The translations under genes and the position numbers were made by a program. DNA of 64,000 bases from Phoronis australis. Taxonomy: Eukaryota; Phoronida; Phoronidae. The stretch lies in contig NMRA01000113.1 in assembly GCA_002633005.1 (NCBI GenBank), positions 402,441-466,440 of the forward strand, in the 5' to 3' direction. Below the pieces are notes generated by a model that worked only from the letters and a program-made list of their open reading frames with translations, was not told the origin of the DNA and searched no databases. This document shows, in pieces, positions 23,714 through 34,950 of the stretch (positions are counted from its first letter, which is position 1; each line of letters opens with the position of its first letter).

Positions 23714-26700
23714 GTAAGTGGAATATTGTGGGATAGGCTCTGTACGTCTAGTCGCTCATGAGACACTTTTCGCAAGATATTGAGCTGACGCAGTGACAAT
23801 AGTGAACAGTAGTCTGTTTTCTATCATTTACAATTCAACTCTTATTACCTCCATTCTGCTTGATATGGCCACTAATCTGGTCATTTGTCTGTATCAGTGT
23901 GGTCGTCTGTCTGTATCAGTCTGGTCATCATTCCTGGAAAACCTCTTTTGATCATTTATCATTGCTCTGTGGTAAGAAATCATGTGTAGGGATACAGCTT
24001 TGATTTGTCATTATTTTTAGCATTCATATCAACCATTTCTCTGAATTCATCTGAATGATTAGCTACCCAGCTAGCTGGGTAAAGACTATCGTCAAAATAC
24101 AGATAGGAACCACTGTATGTTAGGCTCCAATAGACCTCGAAATTTCACACAACCCAAGTAGTTCTCCTGGTGACCTCATCGTAAAACTTGTCAATCTAGT
24201 GACCGGCAGGGGTGCATGCAAAATCTGGTAGTCAACTCACATTCACCATGCCCGTTGCAGCCCTTTAAGTGAAAAACAATCCAATAAAGGGCATTTCTTT
24301 ACATTATTTTTTGCCTTTTGTAACGAAGACAAGTCTGTTGTCATTTTGAAAACACTATGCTCGTGACACGCTCACTCACCATTTCTTAAATTCTTTGCAA
24401 CATCTCTTGAGAGATGATGGCTGCTTCACAACGGCAAAATTTGTGTTGAAATTCTGTTTGCTGGTATAAAAATACTAAAAAGTTGTAACGAAACGAAACA
24501 AGTTCCGATAATTAGTTGTGACATGTATGCAATCTCTTGGAACAAGAACAGCCGATTGAACAATAGAATGTCAATTTTTCTTAATCGCTAAATAATTTAG
24601 TTTACTCAAGGAAGATTGCAGCTTTTAATGACACTAATTTTGTGTCAGATTTTATTTGGCCAGTTTTTTACCCACATTGGTGCAAAGCTACATTCAGTAT
24701 ACAGCTTTGCAGCAAGGCCACTGAATGGTATGATACATGTATAGAGTAATCTCTTCTCACATTTTCCACCATGATGTACATAATAAATGTAGCACTTTGA
24801 CCAAAGTCCAGTCAGTGTATTATGTACTGTACACTAACTGATGACTCAACAACTTGGTTACCATTGTATGTATGGGTTTATTGCCCTAATAATAAGTTTT
24901 CTGATGCCATGCCGCAATAGTTTTAGTATACCTTTCAATCGCTCAGTCTTTTGTTTTTTGATAGTGCTTAGCAAATGTTGTTTAACCCCGGTATAAGTCC
25001 GGTGCCTGCGTACAAGCCAGTCATTGCAGAGTCATCATCAGGAACAAAAGCAATAACCAATATGCAAAAACATATGCATGGGATCAATGTTTGGCGGAAG
25101 AGAGGAGTAGTGTCTTCTTGAACAGTTATGAGGCAGTTGTGGATTTTGCAAGCACAGTGACCACTGTAAATGGTGACGCTACCTTGTAAATGTGGTATCC
25201 AAACAGCACAGCTTTGAACCACATTTGATTAGCTAGATTAAACATTTCAAATTGGGATAACAATATTATAGGAACTGTCACACTCACTGCACTTGACTGA
25301 CTTCTGGTACCGCTTGGTCAACCAGTTACATGTCTTAACTGGTTGACTCAGTAAAACTGGCGAAAATACAACCACAGTAACGCTACTTGTTCCTTACTCA
25401 GATTTAAAACCATTTCTAAGCTTGATAAGCTTCAGTCCAGCACCATTAAGTTGCTTGTCGCAAGAAGTTTGTTTCGGTCACCAAGATAATTTGGCCTTTG
25501 GGGAAAATTCCAGGCAGTTCATTGCGACCACTTTCAGTTCAAACAAAATATAGGAACGTAGTGACTAATTTTCTTTTATGTAGATGCAACTCGCACTACA
25601 ATAAAACTATATTAGTTTAAAGGGACTAATTGACTAATGGCAAACTGGTGTAAAATATTGATTAGTACAGACAATGTATAATAAACGCCTAGAGCATTGT
25701 GGGTGAATAGTGTAGCATCATAGAGGGTGCTGTGGTATTCTGGGAAGCAGCTATTGACACATCATAAATTCTCCATAAACTTTTTGCTATTTAGTGCAGT
25801 TATTTTATACCTTTATTTATTTTTTCAAATTGACTGCATTTATTTAATTCTACTGATCTCCTTCATTTGGTAATATGAAGTGGAGTTGTATTGATCTTAT
25901 GAGGCCTACATTGTGTTTATTGGTCATTGAAGCTGTGTGGTTGCATAATGTGCCTATACTTAGGGCAGCTGGATCTGATTTTATTATCCCCTTGATCACT
26001 TTGAACATTTCATCTGGTGGTGGGATAAAAAATTTGGCAAATGCCCTGATGCCTTTTGCATTGCACCAGGTGTATTTAGGCTACACGGCTGGGCCCATTG
26101 CACTAATCAGCTGGTTATGACTCATTTGGGCCTATCAGTAAGGGGTTCCTGATCTCTAGGTGAAGTTTTCCAATCTCTAAATGATGCAGGTTTAAAAACC
26201 TGAAAGATCTGGCAATTTGCTCCAAACAGTTTAAATATGTCCATTACTTAAAGGCTGCAGAGCCTGTGATAAGGCAAATCTCTGCTAAATGTTGAGGAGT
26301 TCTGTCTGTCACAAATGGAGGGCAGTTTTAGCATGTCATGTCATATGGCTTGTGATGTTTCGATGAGCTAAGATGTAGTGTTCAATAACTACCTAGATCA
26401 CCTGTCGAATATCAAGCCTGTCTAGGCATTATAGTTTCTTAGAACCCTTTAGCTTCATATGGCCTGGAAATGTTTGCTTTGTTTGTGTAGCTCTTCTTCC
26501 ATGCAGTAGCAGATAATTTAAACACCCACAGTTTTGCTTTTACCTTTGAGTACCTGTAGATGTTGGCCGATGGTGGTCGGATACGTAGTAAAACATCAAT
26601 CTTTAAATGCTGACATTTAACTTTTAGAGAATTAAGAACCATAATGCATTTCATTTGCAATTTCAATTTAATTTGATGTTACTAATTATGTATTTATCCT

Positions 26701-29700
26701 TGAGTTTGAAGTTATCTTCTTTGATGTTGTCAAATTATCACTGTAGATGGGTTTAACTCATAATGAATGGATTGTTAAAAGAAAAGTCTGTTCAGGCCTG
26801 CTTGGTGTAGAAATGAGATGCTGTGATTCATGGAGATTAATGCATGTTTTATTGAATGATTCATTCATGTTTGATGAGCAAGAGGAAGGAAAACCAATGG
26901 GACGCAGCTTTATTGATTAGATAGTTCTTGGTTTTCTGTCTGGGCTGTATCTCGTAAACATTTTGCCTCTGTTGTTCTAAGACTGGCAGGCACCTGTGCT
27001 GAACTGAAGCAATATTAAACAGATATGAAACTATTAGTTTGACACATCCTATGGATAGTTTTTACTGCAAATGTCACTATGCCCTAATTTGGTATTGTTG
27101 TGAGTTGTAGGAAATGGTTTCACTGGTAACTATCTGCCTAGACATTGTCCACCAAATGAACAGACTGCTAACTCTGCCATGTGTTAACTGTTTCAGAGTC
27201 TACAGACTTTTCCCATTAAACAGAAATTGCATTAACCAATAAGTCACAAAATGTCAAATTTCCACATGGTGTCTGTATCTTCAACATAAGAGGGCAAATA
27301 TAAGAAACATGCTTCTAAGCCTAGTGATAAATAAGTCAGTCTTTTTATTTGGCTTGCTAAAGTCCACAGTCTGTGGTAACTTTGTTTCTAATAAATCCAT
27401 GACTGCTCTGCTGTTTTGCTTTAAAATTATATTTTTCAGCAGTGACTATCTTCATTACTTTAACTTTGGAAAAGGATCCCAAATCTCATTGTCAACAGTG
27501 TGTAGCTGTTCATTTAAACCATATACATTAATAAGTTTCTTTGATAAAAAGCAGAGTCACACTCAGGGTTCACATGTTGCAGTTATTAAAATCACACATT
27601 TTGAATATTTAGAAAATGTTTTACTTGAGCCAGCATCTAGCACATGAGTTCGTCTGTCTTACCCTTCACTATTGTATTTAGTGTGGCGTCCCTTCCTGTG
27701 GATGTCCTCCGAATGCGGGAAACAAAGTGGCTGGACATGTTAGAGAATTGGGAAAAATGGATGACTAAGAGATTCAAGAAAGTCAAAGAGAGATGTCGGA
27801 AAGGCATTCCACCATCGCTTAGAGCAAAAGCATGGCAATTCCTATGTGGCAGCAAATATTTATTGGAGAACAACAGGGAGAAATTTAAGGTATGTGAGAC
27901 AAAACTTGCCTAAAACATCTTGTTTAAATCCTCAATTGAAGAAGCGAACATAATCGATATCTGTATGTTTTCAGTTGGATTGTGGGAAATTCATAAAAAT
28001 GCGGTCTATATCTTACGAGTTTTTATATTCTGACAAAAGAATATTTTAAGAGTAAAGGGCCAAAAACGAGTCACAAAATGGTTGATTTACACAGTGCAGG
28101 TTCATGGTTTCAGAAATGTTGCTTTCGTTTGAAAGTTTTAACATTTCAGGGGTCTCTATGGGAGTACCATATTTTTTTAGTAGTTTTTCCTTTTTTACAT
28201 CCACAACTGTATCTCTTGAACCTCTTTCTGGATCTTTGTTTTGTGAAATTTGACTAGTGTATTTCTATGAATGAGGATGGAACCTGCTTTCAGATGAATG
28301 AAATTTCTTGAAGTTTGTCAAATAGGTTTCCATGTTCGGATGGGTTTGACATATTATGTGCCACCTAGTGGCCATATTTATGGTAGTAGTAAATACCCTT
28401 TGGAGCATTGTTTGCAGTGTAGTCGTGGGTGCATTTCAACGATTTGCACTGCTCTTGTAGCTTTTGAGTTTTCCTCAGCCAAATGTAATAAGGATATTCA
28501 TAAAAGATTGTAGCATTGTAGCAGATTACATTTTATACTGGAGAGAACAGCACTTGCCCATTTTCAGTTCAGGGGACCTCTAGTGTCTTCACTTTTATTA
28601 GCTTAATGTTCACTCTTGGAACCTGCCTCTCTGTCTGACTAATCCCCTGAAGAATCATCATGGCTAATGAGTTTCTGTTTAGGTTAGGTTGACTGGTCAA
28701 TTTATGGATGAATTTGACTGCCTAGGGGTAGTGCATGTGGACTTAAATGAGATGTTGAGCACAGACCATGAAATTTTTGTAGAAAAAAATATAATTTTAA
28801 CTTTTGATACTCAAGTGATAGATCTTACTTGGGAATTGAAGACATTTTCTGCATTTTATGGTAATAGGATAGCTTCGTTACCAAGGATTGATTTTCTTAA
28901 GCAACTTTCAAAGTAGATACATAAAGCTATAAAACTATTGTTGATCACAGAATCTTACTCTATGCCTGAAAGCAATGACCAGATGTTTGTAATTACATGA
29001 TTGCATTTTTGTAACTAAAAGAATGTGTTTTTTCATGGAGATTGCCAAATTTTGCTTGAACGAATTTTTTTTGCAAAAACCTGGCATATTCTGTTTTTTC
29101 TATTTTGGGTACAACAAGGGTATAAATTTTCTTTTGAGGCCTTTTAGCCTGAGAATTCTTTAAAAAATAGAAGTCTTTATTTTTTACTGCAGAGCTCTCG
29201 GGCCCTTGAGAGAAAATACTAAACATGCTTGTGTACTTTATAGAATTTAGTAAGTTAATTTGTGCAAAAAAATTGTTTGTGGAAAATTTATTGATCACCA
29301 TGAAAAATCACATTTTTTATAAATCATACAATCATGTTATGACAAATACTGGTAAGTATCGCTTGGATGAGCAGTGTTTTAATTGGTGTGTGAATATATG
29401 TATGCAGGTGTATCAACACTTGTGTGTTTGTGTGTGTATGTGTGTATGTATGTGTGCATGCATTGTGCGCTGCGAACGAGTGCCTGCATATACGTGCGTG
29501 CTATACGTTCTTTAGGTAGCGTACTGTACTTGTTCTAACTTGTAATACTCAGTCCAGTGCATGAAATTGTTTGAAAAAAATGATACCCAGTTTCCTTGAT
29601 GCCCGTATGGATTTTGGGGCCAAATATCAGACCCATTCCCCAATAAAAACTTTCAACTTTTCTCCTCAATCCTCTTAGAAAGAGAAAAACTATTTGTAAA

Positions 29701-32700
29701 ACTTCCTAGTTTCGATAAATACATCAAGGTGTTTTTTCTTCAAAGCATTATTTGGAACAAGATGGAGACCCAAAATGTATTGATGATATCCAGAAGGACC
29801 TCCACCGTCAGTTTCCGTCGCATGAAATGTTTCAAGCTAGAGGAGGATACGGGTATGTAGTCCAGGGCCCTGCAGTCTTAGTAGGGCAGTTGGAATATGT
29901 AAACTTCATATTACCAGCACAAAATTGTGTCATTACTGTTAAATAATATGAATACTTGATACAAGTTTTGAAGTAATTTGTACTGATATCAGGATTTGAT
30001 CACTCATTATGGAATGATGATAATTAAATTTCATGTTAAGAAATATTACATGCACCATACTGTGTTTATTTTCATAATATTATGAATTTGGTGTCATTGT
30101 TTGCAGACAAGAGGACCTATTTAATGTATTGAAAGCCTACTCCATTCACAACCCCAAGGACGGCTACTGTCAGGCACAGGCACCACTGGCCAGTGTGTTG
30201 TTGATGCACATGCCAGCTGAGCAGGCATTCTGGTGTCTTGTGTCTATATGTGACAAGTATCTGCCTGGTTATTACACCGAGGGACTGGTTAGTACACTGA
30301 CATATCATGTAGTCCTGGAAATGTGCTGATATAATTATGCAGTTTTAGATTGCTTGTTGGCTGCATGCGACAGTGTGAGGTGAACCATTTTATGAAACAT
30401 AAAGGAGAATATGTAATTACTTTGCAGTCGAGCCACATTATTTATACATGGTAATTTTTCGTTTTTTCCATCAAAATACCACTGGAAATACAGCTTAAGC
30501 TGTGACATCCATTTAGATAAAACTGATAACCTACTAGAGAACTCAGGGACTACAGCTGTATTAAGGGGGTCAAAAGTCTGTTCAATGTGGCTAATGTGGA
30601 TCTGAGCATCTAAAATCAGAATGGTTTATACTATTGGTGGGTGATGTTTTGAACATTCTTGGATGGATTTTTTGTATTACATGCCTTTCCAACAGAAGCA
30701 AATTGATGACTGCTTCATAAATACTTGTTTTCTGTTAGTTTGCTTTGATTTTAGATGAGCTTTGCTATATAAGTGTAAAATTGATTGGCAAGTATGAGTA
30801 GTGTCATTTCGTTTGAGTCATGGCATGTATGAAGCATGGCATCTTATCAAATCAACTTGATGACAATTATTTTTTTGAAATCTCCTGTACTGGAGAACTT
30901 CAATTCCATTCATTCAATTTTGTCGTTTTATCACACCAATGACTTTGTTAACTACTAGAGAATAGTTCTCGAGTCTGAGTACATTCTGTAGGTACTTGAG
31001 TAAAATTTGACCATCTTGAGTGAGTATAATTTGGAGTAAAAGTGTCCGAGTAATTAAGGCTTTGAGTAAAGTTTGGGAGTGACAAGCCCCGACATTTGTG
31101 ACTTGTATGAGTCATGACATTGATGAGGTGTATCATGTGATCTAATATTACTTTATTTATGAACTCAACAGGAAGCTGTCCAGACAGATGCCGATGTGCT
31201 GAATGGTCTCATTAAGAGAGTGGACACGCCCCTTTATAAGCACCTGGTGAGTGGATTACTAAAAGACAACGTGGCATGGTGGTTTAATCTTCGGACTCCC
31301 GTTTGGGAGACCCCGGTTCAAGTTCTGGCTCTTACTGGCTGACAATTGAGCATTGCACAAAGGTGTCTCTTACTCTTCTGAGCTCAGTCTTAGTGAATGC
31401 TTGCAATGGAGTGAATGAGAACTCGAATATAATGCTAATAGTGCTAATATATAAAAAAAGATATTGAAACTAAGCAGCAATTATTTGTCATCCCCTCATG
31501 TTCAGAAAAACTTTGTGGTTTTGTATTCCCTGGCCGTCGAACTTGTAGGATGTGAGGTTTGGTTTAGGGAAGTAAATCTTGTCGGAAAAACTGGTAGTAT
31601 TAGGTGCCGTAGACAATACACCTCACGAGTGCTTACAAAACTATCAACAGAAGCTGTAAAGATGATGTGTATGGGTCATGTGGTCTAATCGACTATAGTC
31701 GGTGTAGCATACAAAATTAATCAGTATATATGTTGACTTATAGCCATGGAGTGATAAAACAGAGTTTTACATTATGTTACTAAGTGTTTTAAATTGTGTT
31801 CTTTTCGAATTTCAGTTTTTCGTTGCCTTTCAGAAAGACCAGAAGGTGGACCCACTGTTGTACATGACAGAGTGGTTTATGTGCGTCTTCACCAGGACCT
31901 TGCCATTTGTCTCCGTCTTACGGGTCTGGGACATGTTCTTCTGTGAAGGTAAAGTTTTATCTATACAGGTTTGGGACATATGCTTATGTGCAGGTAATGT
32001 TTTGTTTTATGGGTCTGGGACATATTCTTATATGAAGGTTTTGTCTTATGGGTCTGGGACATGTTCTGTGAAGTTAATGTTTTGTCTGTATAGCTTGGAC
32101 ACATATTCTTAACATGTGAAACATCTGTTTTGCCTAGGGAGTTTGAGACATGTTCTTATGTGAAGTCAGTTCTTATGTGTTATAGTTTGTGACACTTTCT
32201 TCTGTGATTGTAGAATTTTGTCTTGTGGGTGCGTGACATGTTCTGTGAAGGTAGCATTTTTAGGGACCCACATATATGTATGTATATTTGGAGCCATTAG
32301 GACGTCGTGCCCGCCAGATCAGTGTCTATCCAGTGTCCGACACCTGTTACCGTATCTCCAAACCCTTGGATGGATGTTCTATATCCTCGGAATTCCTGAC
32401 AATTGTACTCTTTAGTTGTTATTGAAATTAAAAACTGAAATTTTATAGAACACAAGAACACAAACGTCAGTATAAAATAATTTTTAGAAAACAAACTTTT
32501 TGACACTTTTATATCCAATCTTGTGTTCGTACTTTTACTCATTAACATTAATATTTAAGTCTCAGTGCACCTGCTAGTAGCTCCACCTTGTGAATATTTA
32601 TGTTGCAGTGCACCTCCTAGTAGCCCCTCCTTGTGTCTAGTCATAAAACCACACATTTCCAACCACACTGCTCTGGGTGGATGAGTTAGCGAGCCAGACA

Positions 32701-33643
32701 ATTACAAGTTACTATATTCAGTCTTCTGCACCAGTCATTTGTCAGTTATTTCCAACATCAGAAATTTATTCAGAGTTCGCTAGGCAGTAGACGAGACCAT
32801 TGAATTGCATGGTCCACTATAAAGTTTTGAAATAGAACATCTCAAAAGATAAGTGCATTGACTTTCAGTTCAAACAAACTATGTTGGAAGTGATGCAATG
32901 CTATTTTTTAAAGTTGTTTAATTATAACTTATTAATTCGGAAGTGTTGTGAAGTGTATTTCCAAGCTTGGTTTGATACAATGTATTTTAGGTATCAAAGT
33001 GATATTCCGTGTGGCCTTGGTGATAATTAAGTGGTCACTAGGGCCAGATCAACGAAGGGAGTGTCCAACATTGTACGAGACTTTGCAGAAATTACGAAAA
33101 CCACCTACTGAGATTCTGGGTGAAGAGTTCTTAGTTAAGGAAGTAAGTAGCCTTAAACCTTTTAATTTGATTTTGTTTGTGAAAGACCTTCCTACTACTG
33201 TTTTGGTTTGCTTGAAATATTCACTTTATTAATTACTTTTGCAGTAGGTAAATGCTGGTGATGAGCTTAGCTATGAGTTATTCTTTAGAAGATATTCGTA
33301 GTGTAATGGGTGTAAATAGAAGTTTAAAGCTAGTTTGAGTGTGTAATGATACAAAGTTGCAATCATTTGAATTTGACACCATGCAAACATTTGTTATTTT
33401 GGAACTTGGTGTCCTGTAAACGTGTCTTTCACTGGATCTTGGTGTCCTGTAAACGTGTCTTTCACTGTAACTTGGTGTTCTGTAAACGTGTCTTTCACCA
33501 ACTTGAAGGTTCTTCGACTTCCCATCTCTGAAAAAGACATGGAGAAAGAACACCAATATCATCTTGCTAAGAAGAGAGCAGCACAAGAAAAGCAGTTGTC
33601 ACCGGCCAAGAAGAAGAAATCCAGTAAACAGGGCCAGAGCTGA
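23583..33643 (+). CDS. TBC1D10: TBC1D10-family Rab GTPase-activating protein, complete
   Basis: Eight exons (23583-23713, 27682-27889, 29746-29852, 30107-30287, 31172-31246, 31834-31948, 32991-33142, 33509-33643) join in phase to 367 codons plus stop. The start is in a strong context (caccATGG). The TBC domain runs from about residue 80 to 295. GIPPSLR (85-91) opens it, IQKDLHR gives the catalytic Arg finger R134, and YCQAQ gives the Gln finger Q171. [11 protein letters not shown] and [14 protein letters not shown] are diagnostic of the TBC1D10/EPI64 group. Family members promote GTP hydrolysis on Rabs such as Rab35 and Rab27 at the plasma membrane. Human TBC1D10A is about 508 residues, with a PDZ-binding tail on EBP50. 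This protein ends in a short Lys-rich tail ([12 protein letters not shown]) and lacks that ligand. One gene for the vertebrate A/B/C paralogues is expected in an invertebrate. Confidence 0.95.
23714..27681 (+). other. TBC1D10: TBC1D10 intron 1
   Basis: This 4-kb intron contains copy 2 of the dispersed repeat near its start. No other gene is recognised in it. Confidence 0.8.
24060..24725 (+). repeat. Dispersed 0.7-kb repeat, copy 2
   Basis: Same orientation as 20637-21390. It lacks about 90 bp present in copy 1 and has its own insert (gagagatgatggctgcttca). Confidence 0.8.
27682..27889 (+). CDS. TBC1D10: TBC1D10 exon 2
   Basis: The exon begins after ttgtatttag and ends at gtatgtgag. It contains [16 protein letters not shown] and the [11 protein letters not shown] start of the TBC domain. 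Confidence 0.95.
28150..28575. repeat. Degenerate dispersed repeat in TBC1D10 intron 2
   Basis: It includes gccacctagtggcc and ggagagaacagcacttgccc. Near copies of these phrases recur at 34785 (ccaggagaacaccacttgccc) and in HECTD4 introns (cactaggtggc). Confidence 0.5.
29421..29462. repeat. Imperfect (TG)n/(TATG)n microsatellite
   Basis: A run of tgtgtgt interrupted by tatg, inside TBC1D10 intron 2. Confidence 0.85.
29746..29852 (+). CDS. TBC1D10: TBC1D10 exon 3
   Basis: Carries [18 protein letters not shown], with the catalytic arginine finger at residue 134. The acceptor is ttcttcaaag and the donor gtatgtag. Confidence 0.95.
30107..30287 (+). CDS. TBC1D10: TBC1D10 exon 4
   Basis: Encodes [16 protein letters not shown] and GYCQAQAP, with the glutamine finger at residue 171. 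The acceptor is ttgtttgcag and the donor gttagtac. Confidence 0.96.
31172..31246 (+). CDS. TBC1D10: TBC1D10 exon 5
   Basis: A 25-codon exon ([20 protein letters not shown], then LYKHL), phase 0 at both ends, matching the helix between the catalytic motifs and the MTEWF region. Confidence 0.93.
31265..31450 (+). mobile_element. tRNA-derived SINE fragment
   Basis: TGGCATGGTGG (31272-31282) fits a pol III A box and GGTTCAAGTTC (31315-31325) a B box, with tRNA-like spacing of 43 bp. The acceptor and T stems do not pair, so this is not a functional tRNA. It lies in TBC1D10 intron 5. Confidence 0.6.
31834..31948 (+). CDS. TBC1D10: TBC1D10 exon 6
   Basis: Encodes [20 protein letters not shown] and WDMFFCEG. 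The last 28 bp are the first unit of a tandem array that continues into the intron. Confidence 0.95.
31921..32256 (+). repeat. Tandem array derived from the TBC1D10 exon 6 donor
   Basis: About eight degenerate units of 39-48 bp begin at or near 31921, 31968, 32011, 32050, 32093, 32137, 32185 and 32226. Each resembles gggtctgggacatgttcttc, then tgtgaag and a T-rich spacer. Unit 1 is the end of the exon and its real donor (gtaaag). GT follows the unit in several copies (gtaatg, gttttg, gtagca). Confidence 0.85.
32991..33142 (+). CDS. TBC1D10: TBC1D10 exon 7
   Basis: Encodes [18 protein letters not shown] onward to EEFLVKE, the last TBC helices. The acceptor is tgtattttag and the donor gtaagtag. 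Confidence 0.94.
33405..33508 (+). repeat. 33-bp tandem array abutting the exon 8 acceptor
   Basis: Three copies of a 33-bp unit (cttggtgtcctgtaaacgtg, then tctttcactg) start at 33405, 33438 and 33471. A decayed fourth copy (aacttgaaggttctt against aacttggtgttctgt) appears to span the acceptor. The units supply the tctttcac pyrimidine stretch next to the splice site. Confidence 0.8.
33509..33643 (+). CDS. TBC1D10: TBC1D10 exon 8, stop
   Basis: Begins [20 protein letters not shown] and ends with a Lys-rich tail and TGA at 33641-33643. The VLRLPIS..D.EKEH segment matches the conserved post-TBC helix. The acceptor (cttgaag) is weak in its last bases. Confidence 0.9.
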   Translation, partial: VLRLPISEKDMEKEHQYHLAKKRAAQEKQLSPAKKKKSSKQGQS

Positions 33644-34032
33644 TACTGTGAATATCATATCATGGATATATCATTGGGTGTTGGAAACATTCTTGTTGTT
33701 TCTGAATGTTGATATCATTTGTCTATTGTGTGCCATTCAGTTATTCCTTATTATGTTGTTGTGATTGATATAACAATATCAAATGGTGTTCTGATGAAAT
33801 GTTTCATTTCCTGGCCTCAGATTGACTGTCAATCAACGATGCAGCATTGCTTTTGTTCATCTAGTCATCATTTATAATGTAATGTGTGTGGTAATATAAT
33901 GAGTCTCTTCAGTTCTGAGCTCTGTTTTCAATTGAGGGCTCCCTGTGCACAATGCTCATTCCCTTTCTGCACCCGTTAGGATGCACATCTCAAACCACTG
34001 CACTATGCTGTTCTGTTTATGGGTCTTAAACA

Positions 34033-34038
34033 AATAAA
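34033..34038 (+). promoter_or_regulatory. Candidate polyadenylation signal of TBC1D10
   Basis: AATAAA lies 390 bp after the TBC1D10 stop, the first on the plus strand. A T/G-rich element downstream is not obvious. Confidence 0.35.
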
Positions 34039-34099
34039 ATATGATATATTGGTCTAAAGCACATTTTCTAGTGGAAATTCAATGAGTGAGAACTATAGT

Positions 34100-34950
34100 C
34101 CAATATCACAAGATATATTTATGTGCCCACACATACATGTATGTGAGCATAGTTCTGTCATTTCTGTCTGGGCATCCATCGTCTGTTGTCCACTCTTTAT
34201 CTGCGAAACTGCACAAAGGATCTTCAGGAAATTTAATATACATGTTTCTATCAAAGAATGGATGTGCCTCGCCGATTTTTAAGGGGATCTGACTCCTGTT
34301 ATGCCTCCTACTTAATTTTTTTCTTGCTTTTGATTTTATGTCCACCAAGTCCTTCAATGGATCTTGATGAAACTTGGCAGAAATGTTTGTATCAAGGACA
34401 GAAATTTGGTAGGTGTTTTCCTGTTAACAAGAGCGCAGCGTTTGGTGACTTTTGGACATATGTGACTTCTGCTGTGCTCCCTTTTAGCAATTTCACCTTT
34501 TTGCATCTGTCTCTTTACTAAGTCTCTGGATTTTGACAGATGAAAAAGAGCACCTGTCCATTCTTCAAGATCTTTGGTATGCTCTGTACCTCTAGTAGTT
34601 GACAAACTTTGGCATCTGCCCTTTTATCTGCTAAACAGTTTGAAAATTTGGTTAATGTGCTTCTATTGATTGAAATCTGGCTGACATTGATTTTTGGACA
34701 GTTATAACTATTGCTATGTACTCTATTGGCAGTTTTATTAGTTTTTTATTATCTTTTGGAAATTTTGGCTGTTAAAATTTTATCCAGGAGAACACCACTT
34801 GCCCTTTTTCAGACAGCTTCAACATGTGCAGTGCCCAAGTGGCACATATATTCGCTTTTGGTATCTGCCTCTATTTCTGCTTATCCGCTTGGAGAGCCAT
34901 CATAGCATTTTGAGTGGTATTTATGGTTTTCTTTTCGGCAATCTCAATAT
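34100..34950. repeat. Degenerate repeat units downstream of TBC1D10
   Basis: Units built of phrases like tctgtctgggcatccatc, tcttgatgaaacttggcag and aacaccacttgccc recur at roughly 200-250 bp spacing. Such phrases belong to the dispersed family seen at 28150, 56146 and 62670. Confidence 0.45.

Noticed and set aside
29225-29515. Cys/Val-rich open frame around the TG-rich run
   Set aside because: Most of it is simple-sequence translation inside TBC1D10 intron 2.
31265-31340. Functional tRNA gene
   Set aside because: Pol III boxes are present, but the acceptor and T stems do not pair.
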